This document shows, one piece after another, positions 25,534-34,710 of a DNA stretch of 64,000 bases. Numbering within the stretch: position 1 is the first letter of the stretch; every line of letters begins with the position of its first letter. The stretch comes from Xenophilus sp. Marseille-Q4582 (GTDB lineage Bacteria; Pseudomonadota; Gammaproteobacteria; Burkholderiales; Burkholderiaceae_C): positions 27,372 to 91,371 of the forward strand of contig NZ_CAKAKO010000009.1 in NCBI RefSeq assembly GCF_916700565.1, in the 5' to 3' direction. A program made the position numbers and the translations under genes. Under the pieces are notes generated by a model. The model had not been told where the DNA came from. It was given only the letters and a program-made list of their open reading frames with translations, and ran no database searches.

Positions 25534-26645
25534 GCATGACCACCATCCGTCGCCTGATCTACCGCGACGTGCTGCGCTCCATCGCCTTCGTGGCGCTGGG
25601 CTTTTTGTGCCTGTTCTTCTTCTTCGATTTCGTCGACGAGCTCGACGCCGTGGGCAAGGGCCTGACCGACGCCTACCGCATGCCGCAGGCGCTGATGTAC
25701 GTGGTGCTGCAAATCCCGAGCCACCTCTACGAACTGCTGCCCATCGCGGTGCTCATCGGCACCATCTTCGTGCTGTCCAACCTGGCCCGCAGTTCGGAGT
25801 TCACCATCCTGCGCACCAGCGGCCTGGGGCCCTGGCGCGCACTGCGCATGCTGCTGGTGCTGGGCTCGGCCTTCGTGGTGCTCACGGCCGCGGTGGGCGA
25901 CTACCTGGCCCCCTGGGCCAGCCGCACGGCGCAGCTGCTCAAGTCGCAGCACCAGGGCTACCTGCTGTCGGCCGGCCTCACGGGCGGCTGGCTGCGCGAG
26001 ACGCGCGAAGACCGCACCTTCTCCGTCAACGTGCTGTCCATCGAGCCGGACGGCAGCGTGAAGCAGCCGCGCATCTTCGAATTCGACGAGCGCGGCTTCC
26101 TGGTGTCGCAGACCAATGCCGCCAGCGCCGGCATCGGGCCCGAGGGCTGGCTGCTCAAGGACGTGCGGCGCCAGGAGTTCCAGACCCGCAACGCCGACGG
26201 CTCCGCGCGCGTGACCATCACCACGCAGCCCTACTACGCCTGGCCCAGCACGCTGACCGGCGACATGGTGTCGGTGGCACTGCTGCGGCCCGAGCGCATG
26301 AAGACGCTGGACCTGTTCGACTACATCCGCCACCTGGAAGCCAACGGCCAGGACGCGCAGCGCTATGAGATCGAGTTCTGGCGCAAGGTCTTCTACCCGC
26401 TCAGCTGCCTGGTCATGGTGGTGCTGGCCCTGCCCTTCGCCTACCTGCATTTCCGCCAGAGCGGCATCGCGGGCTACGTGTTCGGCGGCGTGATGATCGG
26501 CATCAGCTTCTTCCTGCTCAACAACGTTTTCGGCTACATCGGCAACCTGCGCAACTGGCTGCCCTGGATCACGGCCGCCGCGCCGGGGATCATCTATTCG
26601 ATGCTGTCGCTGGGCGCCTTCGGCTGGCTGGTGCTCAGGCGCTAG
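25530..26645 (+). CDS. lptG: LptG, LPS export ABC transporter permease
   Basis: 371 residues with the same 3+3 helix plan as LptF. IRRLIYRDVLRSIAFVALGFL at the N-terminus, the jellyroll between about 110 and 265, and EIEFWRKVFYPLSCLVMVVLALPFAYLH leading into the last helices are all typical. It pairs with LptF in the inner-membrane LPS extractor. Start fixed by the overlap with lptF. Confidence 0.95.
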   Translation: MSMTTIRRLIYRDVLRSIAFVALGFLCLFFFFDFVDELDAVGKGLTDAYRMPQALMYVVLQIPSHLYELLPIAVLIGTIFVLSNLARSSEFTILRTSGLGPWRALRMLLVLGSAFVVLTAAVGDYLAPWASRTAQLLKSQHQGYLLSAGLTGGWLRETREDRTFSVNVLSIEPDGSVKQPRIFEFDERGFLVSQTNAASAGIGPEGWLLKDVRRQEFQTRNADGSARVTITTQPYYAWPSTLTGDMVSVALLRPERMKTLDLFDYIRHLEANGQDAQRYEIEFWRKVFYPLSCLVMVVLALPFAYLHFRQSGIAGYVFGGVMIGISFFLLNNVFGYIGNLRNWLPWITAAAPGIIYSMLSLGAFGWLVLRR

Positions 26646-26672
26646 GAACGGCCCCGCGTTCGACCGTTCGAC

Positions 26673-27065
26673 ATGCCCCAAGCCATCATCCTGCTGGCCC
26701 ACGGTTCGCGCGACCCGCAATGGCGCGAGCCGGTGGAGGCCGTCGCCCGCCGCATCGCGCGGCAGGCGCCCGACCGGCCCGTGCGCTGCGCCTACCTGGA
26801 ACTGGCCGAGCCCGACCTGCAGACCGCCGCCGCCGAACTGGTGGCCGAAGGCTCGACCGCGCTGCAGGTGCTGCCCCTGTTCCTCGGCATGGGCCACCAT
26901 GTGCGCGAGGATCTGCCGCGGCGCGTGGCGCAGTTGCAGGCCCGCTTCCCACTGGTGCCCGTGGCCCTGCGACGGCCCGTGGGACAGCACGAGGCGCTGC
27001 TCGACGCCCTCACGCGGATTGCCTTGCAGGACGAGCCAGATTCGGTGGCAGGCGCCGATCTTTAG
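26673..27065 (+). CDS. CbiX/SirB-type sirohydrochlorin chelatase
   Basis: 130 residues, the single-domain short form. ILLAHGSRDPQWREP carries the metal-binding His of the chelatase family, and VLPLFLGMGHHVREDLP carries the second His motif. It inserts Fe2+ or Co2+ into sirohydrochlorin, and short CbiX proteins work as dimers. The next gene is a CysB-type regulator, so the product is likely siroheme for sulfite reductase (inference from context). Confidence 0.87.
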   Translation: MPQAIILLAHGSRDPQWREPVEAVARRIARQAPDRPVRCAYLELAEPDLQTAAAELVAEGSTALQVLPLFLGMGHHVREDLPRRVAQLQARFPLVPVALRRPVGQHEALLDALTRIALQDEPDSVAGADL

Positions 27066-27080
27066 AATTAAATGACATAA

Positions 27081-27105
27081 TGATTCACAAATATTTGATG
27101 AATCA
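27081..27105 (+). promoter_or_regulatory. AT-rich inverted repeat before the CysB-type gene
   Basis: TGATTC (27081-27086) faces GAATCA (27100-27105), with the palindromic AAATATTT (27089-27096) between. CATAAT (27076-27081) could be the -10 box. The repeat ends 3 bp before the ATG of the LysR-type gene, so binding would block its own expression: a probable autoregulatory site. Confidence 0.45.
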
Positions 27106-27108
27106 GTT

Positions 27109-28050
27109 ATGAATCTTCATCAGTTCAAGTTCGTGCAGGAGGCGGTGCGCCGCAACCTCAACCTGACCGAAGCGGCCAAGGCGCTGCACACCTCCCAGCC
27201 TGGCGTTTCCAAGGCCATCATCGAGCTGGAAGAGGAACTGGGCATCGAGATCTTCGCGCGCCACGGCAAGCGCTTGAAGCGCATCACCGAGCCCGGCCAG
27301 CACGTGATCGCCAGCATCGACCTGATCATGCGCGAGGTGGGCAACCTCAAGCGCATCGGCGAGCAGTTCAGCGCGCAGGACAGCGGCACGCTGTCCATCG
27401 CCACCACCCACACGCAGGCGCGCTACGTGCTGCCGGTGCCCGTGGCGCGCCTGCGCGAGGCCTACCCCAAGGTCAACGTCAGCCTGCACCAGGGCTCGCC
27501 CGACCAGGTGGCGCGCATGGTGCTCGACGAGGTCGCCGAGATCGGCATCGCCACCGAATCGCTGGACAGCTATGCCGACCTGGTCACCCTGCCCTGCTAC
27601 GAATGGCAGCACGTGCTGGTGCTGCCCAAGGAGCATCCGCTGGCCTCCAAGGAGCGGGTGACGCTGGAAGACCTGGCGAACGAGCCCCTGATCACCTACC
27701 ACCCCTCCTTCACCGGCCGCACGCGCATCGACCATGCCTTCGCGCAGAAGAAGCTCTCGCCGCGCATCGCGCTCGAGGCCATCGATTCGGACGTGATCAA
27801 GACCTACGTGCGCCTGGGCCTGGGCGTGGGCATCGTGGCCGAGATGGCGGTGCGCGACGACAGCAACGGCGACCTGGTCGTGCGCCCCATGGGCCAGGTG
27901 TTCGGCCAGAACATCGCGCGCGTGGCCTTCAAGCGCAGCGCCTACCTGCGCAACTTCGTCTTCAAGTTCGCCGAACTGCTGTCCGACCGGCTGGACCGCC
28001 ACCTGATCGCCAAGGCCCTGGCCGGCCATTCCAACGACTACGACCTATGA
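27109..28050 (+). CDS. cysB: CysB-type LysR regulator of sulfur assimilation
   Basis: 313 residues. The winged helix-turn-helix (MNLHQFKFVQEAVRRNLNLTEAAKALHTSQPGVSKAI) and the effector domain are of the CysB/Cbl branch, longer and more conserved than most LysR proteins. TTHTQARYVLP and HQGSPDQVARMV are signature segments around the sulfate / N-acetylserine pocket. It probably activates sulfate-assimilation genes. The aminotransferase gene overlaps its stop (ATGA), and the CbiX chelatase precedes it by 43 bp. Confidence 0.9.
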   Translation: MNLHQFKFVQEAVRRNLNLTEAAKALHTSQPGVSKAIIELEEELGIEIFARHGKRLKRITEPGQHVIASIDLIMREVGNLKRIGEQFSAQDSGTLSIATTHTQARYVLPVPVARLREAYPKVNVSLHQGSPDQVARMVLDEVAEIGIATESLDSYADLVTLPCYEWQHVLVLPKEHPLASKERVTLEDLANEPLITYHPSFTGRTRIDHAFAQKKLSPRIALEAIDSDVIKTYVRLGLGVGIVAEMAVRDDSNGDLVVRPMGQVFGQNIARVAFKRSAYLRNFVFKFAELLSDRLDRHLIAKALAGHSNDYDL

Positions 28051-29246
28051 GCGCCGTGCTTTCCCCCGCCGTTCCTTCCGCCGCTGCCCGCACGCCCGAT
28101 CCGGGCACCAAGCTGCCCGCCGTCGGCACCACCATCTTCACCGTGATGTCCGCGCTCGCGGCCGAGAAGAACGCCGTCAACCTGGGCCAGGGCTTTCCCG
28201 ACTTCCACTGCGACCCGGCCCTGACCGAAGCCGTGACCACCGCCATGCAGGCCGGCCACAACCAGTACCCGCCGATGCCCGGCATCCCGGCGCTGCGCCA
28301 GGCCATCGCGGCCAAGATCGAGGCGCTGTACGGCCGCCGCTACGACGCGGGCACCGAGGTCACTGTCACGGCCGGCGCCACGCAGGCCATCATCACCGCC
28401 ATCCTCGCGCTGGTGCGACCGGGCGACGAAGTGATCGTGCTCGAACCCTGCTACGACAGCTACGTGCCCAACATCGAGCTGGCCGGCGGCACGGTGGTGC
28501 GCGTGCCGCTCACGCCGGGCAGCTTCCGGCCCGACTTCGCACGCATCGCGGCGGCGCTCACGCCGCGCACGCGCGCGATCCTCATCAACACGCCGCACAA
28601 CCCCAGCGCCACGGTCTGGACCGCGGCCGAGATGCGCGCGCTGGAAGAGCTGCTCGCGCCCACCGACGTGTTCGTGATCAGCGACGAGGTCTACGAGCAC
28701 ATGGTCTATGACGGCGCCGTGCATCAAAGCGTGGCCCGCTTCCCGGGCCTGGCCGCGCGCAGCTTCATCGTCAGCAGCTTCGGGAAGACCTACCACGTGA
28801 CCGGCTGGAAGGTGGGCTACGTGGCCGCGCCGGCCGTGCTGATGGCCGAGTTCCGCAAGGTGCACCAGTTCAACGTGTTCACCGTGAACACCCCCATGCA
28901 GCATGCGCTGGCCAGCTACATGGCCCAGCCCGGCCCCTACCTGGAGCTGCCGGCCTTCTACCAGCGCAAGCGCGACCTCTTCGTGCAGGGCCTGGCGAAG
29001 ACGCGCTTCAAGCTGCTGCGCAGCGAGGGCACCTACTTCCAGTGCGTGGACATCTCGGCGCTGCCGGCCGCACGCGATCTGAACGAAGCCGACTTCTGCC
29101 AGTGGCTCACGCGCGAAGTGGGCGTGGCGGCGATCCCGCTGTCGGCCTTCTATGGCGACGGCTTCGACCAGCGCGTGGTGCGCTTTTGCTTCGCCAAGAA
29201 GGACGAAACGCTGGTCAGTGCGCTCGAGCGGCTGGCCCGTCTCTGA
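28047..29246 (+). CDS. PLP aminotransferase, methionine/kynurenine type (YbdL-like)
   Basis: 399 residues, fold-type I PLP enzyme. NLGQGFPDFHCDP at the N-terminus, the cofactor region VTAGATQAI, NTPHNPSATVW, ISDEVYEHMVYDG, and the Schiff-base lysine in SSFGKTYHVTGWKVGY are all present, with the C-terminal Arg in VRFCFAKKDETL. The GQGFPDF motif places it with methionine aminotransferase YbdL and kynurenine aminotransferases. Coupling to a CysB regulator fits a role in sulfur amino-acid metabolism. Confidence 0.85.
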   Translation: MSAVLSPAVPSAAARTPDPGTKLPAVGTTIFTVMSALAAEKNAVNLGQGFPDFHCDPALTEAVTTAMQAGHNQYPPMPGIPALRQAIAAKIEALYGRRYDAGTEVTVTAGATQAIITAILALVRPGDEVIVLEPCYDSYVPNIELAGGTVVRVPLTPGSFRPDFARIAAALTPRTRAILINTPHNPSATVWTAAEMRALEELLAPTDVFVISDEVYEHMVYDGAVHQSVARFPGLAARSFIVSSFGKTYHVTGWKVGYVAAPAVLMAEFRKVHQFNVFTVNTPMQHALASYMAQPGPYLELPAFYQRKRDLFVQGLAKTRFKLLRSEGTYFQCVDISALPAARDLNEADFCQWLTREVGVAAIPLSAFYGDGFDQRVVRFCFAKKDETLVSALERLARL

Positions 29247-29351
29247 CAGCGCCGCCCGCCGCGCCCTGACGGGGCGCAGCGCCGCCCGCCCGCGAAACGG
29301 TCCTGCACGGCGGGGCACCATGCCCGCATTGCCACTGCATGGAGACCGCTG

Positions 29352-29507
29352 ATGCTCTCGACCATTCTTCTGATCGTGCTGATCCTGCTGCTGATCGGCG
29401 CACTGCCCAGCTGGGGCTACAGCAAGAGCTGGGGCTACGGGCCCAGCGGCGGGCTGGGCCTGGTCGTCGTGATCGTCATCATCCTGCTGCTGATGGGACG
29501 CATCTAG
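29352..29507 (+). CDS. DUF3309 small membrane protein
   Basis: 51 residues: a hydrophobic N-terminal helix (MLSTILLIVLILLLIGALP), the central motif SWGYSKSWGYGPSGGLG, and a second helix ending in LLLMGRI. This pattern is the DUF3309 family, common in proteobacteria and of unknown function. A GGAG lies 8 nt before the ATG. Confidence 0.85.
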   Translation: MLSTILLIVLILLLIGALPSWGYSKSWGYGPSGGLGLVVVIVIILLLMGRI

Positions 29508-29600
29508 CGGGACCTCGCCCCTTTGAAGGCGCGGCGCGGCAACCCGCCGTCCGCGCCTTCGCCACGCCTGGCTCCGCGCATCGGCACGGTCCGCCGCCGA

Positions 29601-29993
29601 TCAGCGCGGCGCATGGCGGCGCAGCCAGTCCTCCAGGAAGGCGATCTCCTTTTCCTGGGCGTCGATCACTTCCTGCGCGAGCCTGCGCAGGGCCGGATCC
29701 TTGCCATGCTGGAGCTGGATGCGCGCCATCTCGATGGCCCCGCGGTGGTGCGGGATCATGCCGCGCGCGAAGTCGACGTCGGAGTTGCCGCTGTAGGGGA
29801 TCGCCATGCCGTCATGCATGCGCGCGGCGGCCGCCTCATAGGCCTGCGTGCTGGCCGAGGCGCCAGCCTGGGGCGCGGGTTGCGCGGGCGCACCGTGCGC
29901 GCCATGGCCGCCGTGGCCAACCGCCTGGGCCCACGCTCCTGCGGCCGCCAGCGCCACCGCGCCCGCCACGCTCCATGCCTTGAGTTGCTTCAC
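29601..29993 (-). CDS. DUF305-family periplasmic protein (CopM-like)
   Basis: 130 residues from a GTG (29993) preceded by AAAGGAGC at good spacing; the frame is open far upstream but without an equal start. A Sec signal peptide ([16 protein letters not shown]) is followed by a His/Gly stretch (GHGGHGAHG) and the DUF305 signature [19 protein letters not shown], a ferritin-like helical fold with metal-binding His and Met. Relatives bind copper or silver in the periplasm. The His-rich stretch supports metal binding. Single gene. Confidence 0.85.
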   Translation of the reverse strand: MKQLKAWSVAGAVALAAAGAWAQAVGHGGHGAHGAPAQPAPQAGASASTQAYEAAAARMHDGMAIPYSGNSDVDFARGMIPHHRGAIEMARIQLQHGKDPALRRLAQEVIDAQEKEIAFLEDWLRRHAPR

Positions 29994-30091
29994 TGCTCGC
30001 TCCTTTGACGTTGATGCCACCGATGGCGCTTGCCGCCCTGCCGCGCCGGCCTGGACGGCACGGGCAGGGCGGCGGATCCGTTTCCAGCTTC

Positions 30092-33000
30092 TCAGCCCTG
30101 CAGCTGCGCCCAGGCCTTGTCCAGCCGCTTTAGACTGACCGGCTGCGGCGTGCGAAGTTCCTGCGCGAAGAAACTCACGCGCAATTCCTCCAGCAGCCAG
30201 CGGAATTCCAGCATGCGCGCATCCACCGCGCCCTTGCGCTCGGCCACCAGGCGCCAGTAGCGCTGCTCCTGCGGCTTGAACTCGGCCAGCCTGGCGGCAT
30301 CGCGCGCGGGATCGGCGCGCAGCTTGTCCAGCCGCAGCACGACGGCCTTGAGGTAGCGCACGAAATGCTGCAGCTGCGGCCAGGGCGCGTCGGCGATGAA
30401 GCGCTTGCCGACCAGGCGCTGCAATTGTTCCTGCGCGTCCTTCACCGCTTCGGGCGCGGTTTTCGTGTCCTTGATCTTGCGCACCGCGAGCGCGTACTCG
30501 GCCAGGATGGCGGCGGCCAGACGCGCGACCTCGTTGGCGATCAGCGTGAGCCGCCCGCGCCCCTCCTCCAGCCGGCGCGCGAAGCTGCCGGCGTCGGTGG
30601 GCAGCGGCTCCTGCAGGAAGGCCCGGTCCACCGCCACGTCGATGATCTGCGCGCGCAGCTCCTCCATCGTGCCCAGCGGCATGTAGGCCACGGCCATCTT
30701 CTGCAGGTCGGGGATGTTCTTCTCCAGGTACTTGAGCGCGTCCTTGATCTGCAAGGCAACCAGGCGGCGCAGGCCGGCGCGGTGCTTGGCGGCGGCCACC
30801 TCCGGCTCGTCGAAGACCTCGATGGTGACGGCATCGCCCGCGTCGATGAGCGCCGGAAAGCCCACCAGCGACTGGCCACCGCGCCGCACTTCCATCAGCT
30901 CGGGCAGCTCGCCGAAAGTCCAGGCCGTGTGGCGCGCGGGCGCGGCGGCCGGTGGCGCGGCACGGGCCTTCGCCGGCGCCGCGGCGGCACGCGCGGGCAC
31001 GGCCGGCGCGGGCTGGCCGGCCGCTGGCGCCTCCCGCACGCGCAGCCCGGCCAACGCCTGGAAGGCCCCGCGCGCCCTGGCACCCAGCTCGCCCTTGAGC
31101 GCGCCCAGGTTGCGCCCCATGCCCAGCTGGCGGCCGTGCTCGTCCACCACGACCAGGTTCATGAACAGGTGCGGCGGCAGCATGTCCAGCTTGAAGTCGG
31201 CGCGCTTCACGTCCAGGCTGGTCTCGTCGCGCACCTTTTTCAGCAGCGCATCGGTGAGCGAGCCGCTGCCGAAGGCCTCGGCCGCGCCCAACTCGCCCGC
31301 GAGCCGCGCCGCCGACTCGGCCAATGGCACGAAGCGTGCGCGCGGCTTCTGCGGCAGGCTCTTGAGCAGCGCCTGCACCTTGTCCTTGAGCATGCCCGGC
31401 ACCAGCCATTCGCAGCGCTCTTCGCTGACCTGGTTGAGCACGAACAGCGGCACCGTCACCGTGAGGCCGTCGCGCGCGTCGCCGGGCTCGTGCAGGTAGG
31501 CGGCGGCGCAATCCACGCCGCCCAGCTTCACCGTGGGCGGGAAGGCCTGGGTCGTGATGCCCGCGGCCTGGTGGCGCATCAGCTCCTCCTTGCTCAGGAA
31601 GAGCAGGCGCGGATGGGCCTTGGCGCCTTCGCGCCACCAGTGCTCGAAGCTACGGCCACCGGCCACGTCCTGCGGGACGTGGGCGTCGTAGAAGGCGTAG
31701 ATCAGCGCCTCGTCCACCAGCACGTCCTGCCGGCGCGACTTGTGTTCCAGCGCCTCCACCTCGCGCACCAGCTTCCGGTTGGCGGCCAGGAAGGGAAGTT
31801 GGGTTTCCCACTCGCCGGCCACCAGCGCTTCGCGGATGAAGATCTCGCGCGCACCCGCCGGGTCGGCCTTGGCGAAGTCCACGCGCCGGCCGCTGTAGAT
31901 GACCAGGCCGTAGAGCGTGGCGCGCTCGAAGGCCGTCACGCGCGCCTCCTTCTTCTCCCAGTGCGGGTCCAGCAGCTGCTTCCTGAGCAGGTGGCCGGCC
32001 ACTTCCTCGATCCACTGCGGCTCGATGCTGGCGATGCCGCGGCCGAACAGGCGCGTGGTTTCCACCAGCTCGGCGCACACGATCCAGCGGCCCGGCCGCT
32101 TGCGCAGGTGCGCGCCCGGATGGCGGTGGAACTTGATGCCGCGCGCGCCCAGGTACTCGCCCGAGGCCGAGCCGGCCTCCTCGTCCATCTTCCAGCCGAT
32201 GTTGCCCAGCAGGCCCGCCAGCATGGACTTGTGGATCGCCTCGTACGAAGCCGGGGCGGCGTTGAGCTTCCACTTGTGCTCGTTGACCACCGTGAGCAGC
32301 TGCGAATGGATGTCGCGCCATTCGCGCACGCGGCGCACGTTGATGAAGTTCTGGCGCAGCAACTGCTCGTACTGGCGGTTGCTAAGCCTGTGCGTGGGGG
32401 CGGCAGCGGGAGTCGTGGGCGTGGCCGCTGCCTGCACCTGCTGGCGTTGTGCCACCGGCAGCACGGCCGCATGGGCTTTCTTCGGCCCTTGCGTGGCAGC
32501 CTGCATCTCGCGCCGCGTCTGCGCCACGGGCGCACCGCCGCGTGCGTCGTTGATCCACTTCCACAAGGTCAGGTAGCCGCTGAATTCGCTCTTCTCGTCG
32601 TCGAACTTGGCATGCGCCTGATCGGCCTGCTGCTGCGCCTCCAGCGGCCGGTCGCGCACGTCCTGCACACTCATGGCGCTGGCGATGACCAGCACTTCCT
32701 CCAGCGCGCCGCGCGTGCGCGCTTCCAGGATCATGCGGCCCACGCGTGGGTCCAGCGGCAGCTTGGCCAGCTCGGCGCCCACGGGGGTGAGCTGGTTCGC
32801 CTCGTCCACCGCGCCCAGTTCCTGCAGCAGTTGGTAGCCGTCGGCAATGGCGCGGCCCGAAGGCGCCTCCAGGAAGGGGAACTGCGCCACGTCGCCCAGG
32901 TGCAGCGACTTCATGCGCAGGATCACGCCGGCCAGTGACGAGCGCAGGATCTCGGGGTCGGTGAAGCGCGGCCGGCTGTTGAAGTCCTTCTCGTCGTACA

Positions 33001-34132
33001 GGCGGATGCAGATGCCGTTGGCCACGCGGCCGCAGCGGCCGGCGCGCTGGTTGGCGGCGGCCTGGCTCACGGGCTCGACCAGCAGCTGCTCCACCTTGCT
33101 GCGGAAGGCATACCGCTTGACGCGCGCCGTGCCGGCGTCGATCACGTAGCGGATGCCGGGCACCGTGAGCGAGGTTTCGGCCACGTTGGTCGCCAGCACG
33201 ATGCGCCGGCCGGTGTGGCCGTCGAAGATGCGGTCCTGCTCGGCTTGCGACAGGCGCGCGAACAGCGGCAGCACCTCGGCATTGCGCATCACGGGGTGGT
33301 GAGACAGGTGCTTGCGCAGGTGATCAGCGGCCTCCCGAATCTCGCGCTCGCCGGGCAGGAAGACCAGGATGTCGCCGCCCGCATTGCCTTGCCATAACTC
33401 GTCCACGCCGTCGGCGATGGCGTCGTTGAGGTCGAACTCCTTCGACTCCTCGAAGGGCCGGTAGCGCACCTCCACGGGAAAGGTGCGGCCCGACACGTAC
33501 AAGACGGGCGCCGGGCCCTTCGCGCTTTCAAAGTGCTTGGCGAAGCGGTCCGCATCGATGGTGGCCGAGGTGACGATCACCTTCAGATCAGGCCGGCGCG
33601 GCAGGATCTCCTTGAGGTAGCCGAGCAGGAAGTCGATGTTCAGCGAGCGCTCGTGCGCCTCGTCGATGATCAGCGTGTCGTAGGCCTTGAGCAGCGGGTC
33701 GGTCTGCGTCTCGGCCAGCAGGATGCCGTCGGTCATCAGCTTGACCGAGGCGTCGCGGCTCAGCCGGTCCTGGAAGCGGACCTTGTAGCCCACCACCTCG
33801 CCCAGCGGCGTGTTCAGTTCCTCGGCGATGCGCTTGGCCACCGAACTGGCCGCGATGCGGCGCGGCTGCGTATGGCCGATCAGCCGGCCACGGCCCGGGG
33901 GCGCGTTGAGCTTGCCGCGGCCCAGCGCCAGCGCGATCTTGGGCAGCTGCGTGGTCTTGCCCGAGCCCGTTTCGCCGCACACGATGACCACCTGGTGTGC
34001 CGCGATGGCGGCCATGATCTCGTCGCGCTTGCCGCTGACGGGCAGGGACTCGGGAAAGTGGATGACCGGACGCGCGCGCGCCGCTGCCGCTGGGGCAGCA
34101 GGCGCCGCCGAAGAAAACGGGGGAAGATTCAT
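30092..34132 (-). CDS. hrpA: ATP-dependent RNA helicase HrpA (DEAH)
   Basis: 1,346 residues, the full HrpA length. [10 protein letters not shown] (Walker A, 53-62), DEAHERS (157-163) and [11 protein letters not shown] are in the first RecA domain. QRAGRCGRV (motif VI) is in the second. The helicase-associated and OB-fold regions follow, with a long C-terminal HrpA domain. Low-complexity inserts rich in Ala and Pro occur near residues 545-575 and 1030-1070. HrpA acts on mRNA processing and collided ribosomes in E. coli. The divergent neighbour is the leader region of the AAA-M41 operon. Confidence 0.96.
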   Translation of the reverse strand: MNLPPFSSAAPAAPAAAARARPVIHFPESLPVSGKRDEIMAAIAAHQVVIVCGETGSGKTTQLPKIALALGRGKLNAPPGRGRLIGHTQPRRIAASSVAKRIAEELNTPLGEVVGYKVRFQDRLSRDASVKLMTDGILLAETQTDPLLKAYDTLIIDEAHERSLNIDFLLGYLKEILPRRPDLKVIVTSATIDADRFAKHFESAKGPAPVLYVSGRTFPVEVRYRPFEESKEFDLNDAIADGVDELWQGNAGGDILVFLPGEREIREAADHLRKHLSHHPVMRNAEVLPLFARLSQAEQDRIFDGHTGRRIVLATNVAETSLTVPGIRYVIDAGTARVKRYAFRSKVEQLLVEPVSQAAANQRAGRCGRVANGICIRLYDEKDFNSRPRFTDPEILRSSLAGVILRMKSLHLGDVAQFPFLEAPSGRAIADGYQLLQELGAVDEANQLTPVGAELAKLPLDPRVGRMILEARTRGALEEVLVIASAMSVQDVRDRPLEAQQQADQAHAKFDDEKSEFSGYLTLWKWINDARGGAPVAQTRREMQAATQGPKKAHAAVLPVAQRQQVQAAATPTTPAAAPTHRLSNRQYEQLLRQNFINVRRVREWRDIHSQLLTVVNEHKWKLNAAPASYEAIHKSMLAGLLGNIGWKMDEEAGSASGEYLGARGIKFHRHPGAHLRKRPGRWIVCAELVETTRLFGRGIASIEPQWIEEVAGHLLRKQLLDPHWEKKEARVTAFERATLYGLVIYSGRRVDFAKADPAGAREIFIREALVAGEWETQLPFLAANRKLVREVEALEHKSRRQDVLVDEALIYAFYDAHVPQDVAGGRSFEHWWREGAKAHPRLLFLSKEELMRHQAAGITTQAFPPTVKLGGVDCAAAYLHEPGDARDGLTVTVPLFVLNQVSEERCEWLVPGMLKDKVQALLKSLPQKPRARFVPLAESAARLAGELGAAEAFGSGSLTDALLKKVRDETSLDVKRADFKLDMLPPHLFMNLVVVDEHGRQLGMGRNLGALKGELGARARGAFQALAGLRVREAPAAGQPAPAVPARAAAAPAKARAAPPAAAPARHTAWTFGELPELMEVRRGGQSLVGFPALIDAGDAVTIEVFDEPEVAAAKHRAGLRRLVALQIKDALKYLEKNIPDLQKMAVAYMPLGTMEELRAQIIDVAVDRAFLQEPLPTDAGSFARRLEEGRGRLTLIANEVARLAAAILAEYALAVRKIKDTKTAPEAVKDAQEQLQRLVGKRFIADAPWPQLQHFVRYLKAVVLRLDKLRADPARDAARLAEFKPQEQRYWRLVAERKGAVDARMLEFRWLLEELRVSFFAQELRTPQPVSLKRLDKAWAQLQG

Positions 34133-34158
34133 AGAAGCCCCCGATTATCGGAAGTGCG

Positions 34159-34176
34159 CGTTGTGCATGCACAACG
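34159..34176. promoter_or_regulatory. Perfect 18-bp palindrome upstream of hrpA
   Basis: CGTTGTGCATGCACAACG is fully self-complementary. It lies 27 bp upstream of the hrpA start and about 28 bp upstream of the -35 element proposed for the plus-strand operon. The size and position fit a dimeric repressor or activator site between divergent promoters. I do not recognise the regulator. Confidence 0.5.
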
Positions 34177-34203
34177 TGATGCCATGCGCCGCGCCGTGGG
34201 CGC

Positions 34204-34233
34204 TTGTCAGCACGCGCCGGCGGCCCGAATAAT
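34204..34233 (+). promoter_or_regulatory. Candidate promoter of the leader/AAA-M41 operon
   Basis: TTGTCA (34204-34209) and AATAAT (34228-34233) with an 18-bp spacer. Initiation near 34240 would put the first hairpin about 13 nt into the transcript. No plus-strand gene lies upstream for over 4 kb, so some promoter must be here. Confidence 0.45.
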
Positions 34234-34252
34234 CGCGCCCTTCGCTTCATTC

Positions 34253-34290
34253 GCTGGCGCAACGAGCACCCTTCGCCAGCTCCTTTTTTT
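34253..34290 (+). terminator. First leader hairpin, terminator-like
   Basis: GCTGGCG (34253-34259) pairs with CGCCAGC (34274-34280), followed by TCCTTTTTTT. The bases GCTCC (34279-34283) can instead pair with GGAGC (34291-34295) across the T7 loop, which would hide the GGAG ribosome-binding site of the leader peptide. With no plus-strand gene upstream, it must act on a transcript starting in this intergenic region. Confidence 0.5.
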
Positions 34291-34304
34291 GGAGCACCTC
34301 TCTC

Positions 34305-34334
34305 ATGTCCCACTTGTTCAACCGCTTCCCCTGA
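34305..34334 (+). CDS. Possible nine-codon leader peptide MSHLFNRFP
   Basis: A short frame with GGAG 10 nt before the ATG, lying between two terminator-like hairpins. It ends in Pro-stop, an arrangement known to stall ribosomes in some leader peptides (TnaC ends in Pro). Too short for any composition test; the support is its ribosome-binding site and position. Confidence 0.35.
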   Translation: MSHLFNRFP

Positions 34335-34347
34335 ACACGGTTCCCTG

Positions 34348-34423
34348 CCCCGGCTGACCGTGGTCATTCCACGTTCGGCCCAGGCGCAACGAAAGCCCTG
34401 GCCTGCTCAGCCGGGGCTTTTTT
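34348..34423 (+). terminator. Second leader hairpin: terminator with competing antiterminator pairing
   Basis: Terminator: AAGCCCTGGC (34393-34402) pairs over 10 bases (one G-U) with GCCGGGGCTT (34410-34419), 7-nt loop, then a run of six T ending at 34423. Competitor: CCCCGGCTGA (34348-34357) is perfectly complementary to TCAGCCGGGG (34407-34416), which would break the terminator. A small hairpin CGTGG/CCACG lies between. This is the layout of a transcription attenuator; the next gene starts 48 bp later. Confidence 0.6.
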
Positions 34424-34470
34424 GCTTGGGGTCGCCGCCACGAAGGCGCGGCCCCTGAGGAACCGCACGC

Positions 34471-34710
34471 ATGAGTGCCAAGAAACGATCCCGCGCCTTC
34501 GCCGAAGGCCGGGTCAAGGCTTTGCGCCGCATGAAGCAGCCGATGGTGCTGCTCATCGAACAGACCGCGCCGCCGCGCAACCCCGTCGCCCGTGCCCTCG
34601 GCACGCGCGCCTCGGGCGCCGGCCGGCACATCCGCAGCCAGGGCGCGCAGCGCCGCGCCGACCGCGTGGCGTTGCTGCGCGTGGCGGCCACGAGAGGGAT
34701 TGAAGAATGA
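34471..34710 (+). CDS. 79-residue basic protein of unknown function, first gene of the AAA-M41 operon
   Basis: Not recognised. Very rich in Arg, Ala and Lys (MSAKKRSRAFAEGRVKALRRM...), with a hydrophobic MVLLIEQ segment near residue 25 and no Cys. GAGGAA lies 10 nt before the ATG. Its stop overlaps the start of the ATPase-protease gene (ATGA), so the two are translated together. The high charge and small size fit an adaptor, a nucleic-acid-binding protein or a degraded substrate; none is shown. Confidence 0.6.
   Translation: MSAKKRSRAFAEGRVKALRRMKQPMVLLIEQTAPPRNPVARALGTRASGAGRHIRSQGAQRRADRVALLRVAATRGIEE

Noticed and set aside
29260..29300. GC-rich inverted repeat after the aminotransferase
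   Set aside because: No T run follows, so I cannot call it a terminator.
30365..32938. 857-codon plus-strand open frame opposite hrpA
   Set aside because: Antisense shadow; HrpA on the other strand has all helicase motifs.
34204..34423. 6S RNA or another known small RNA
   Set aside because: Length is similar, but the closing stem and central bubble expected of 6S RNA were not found.
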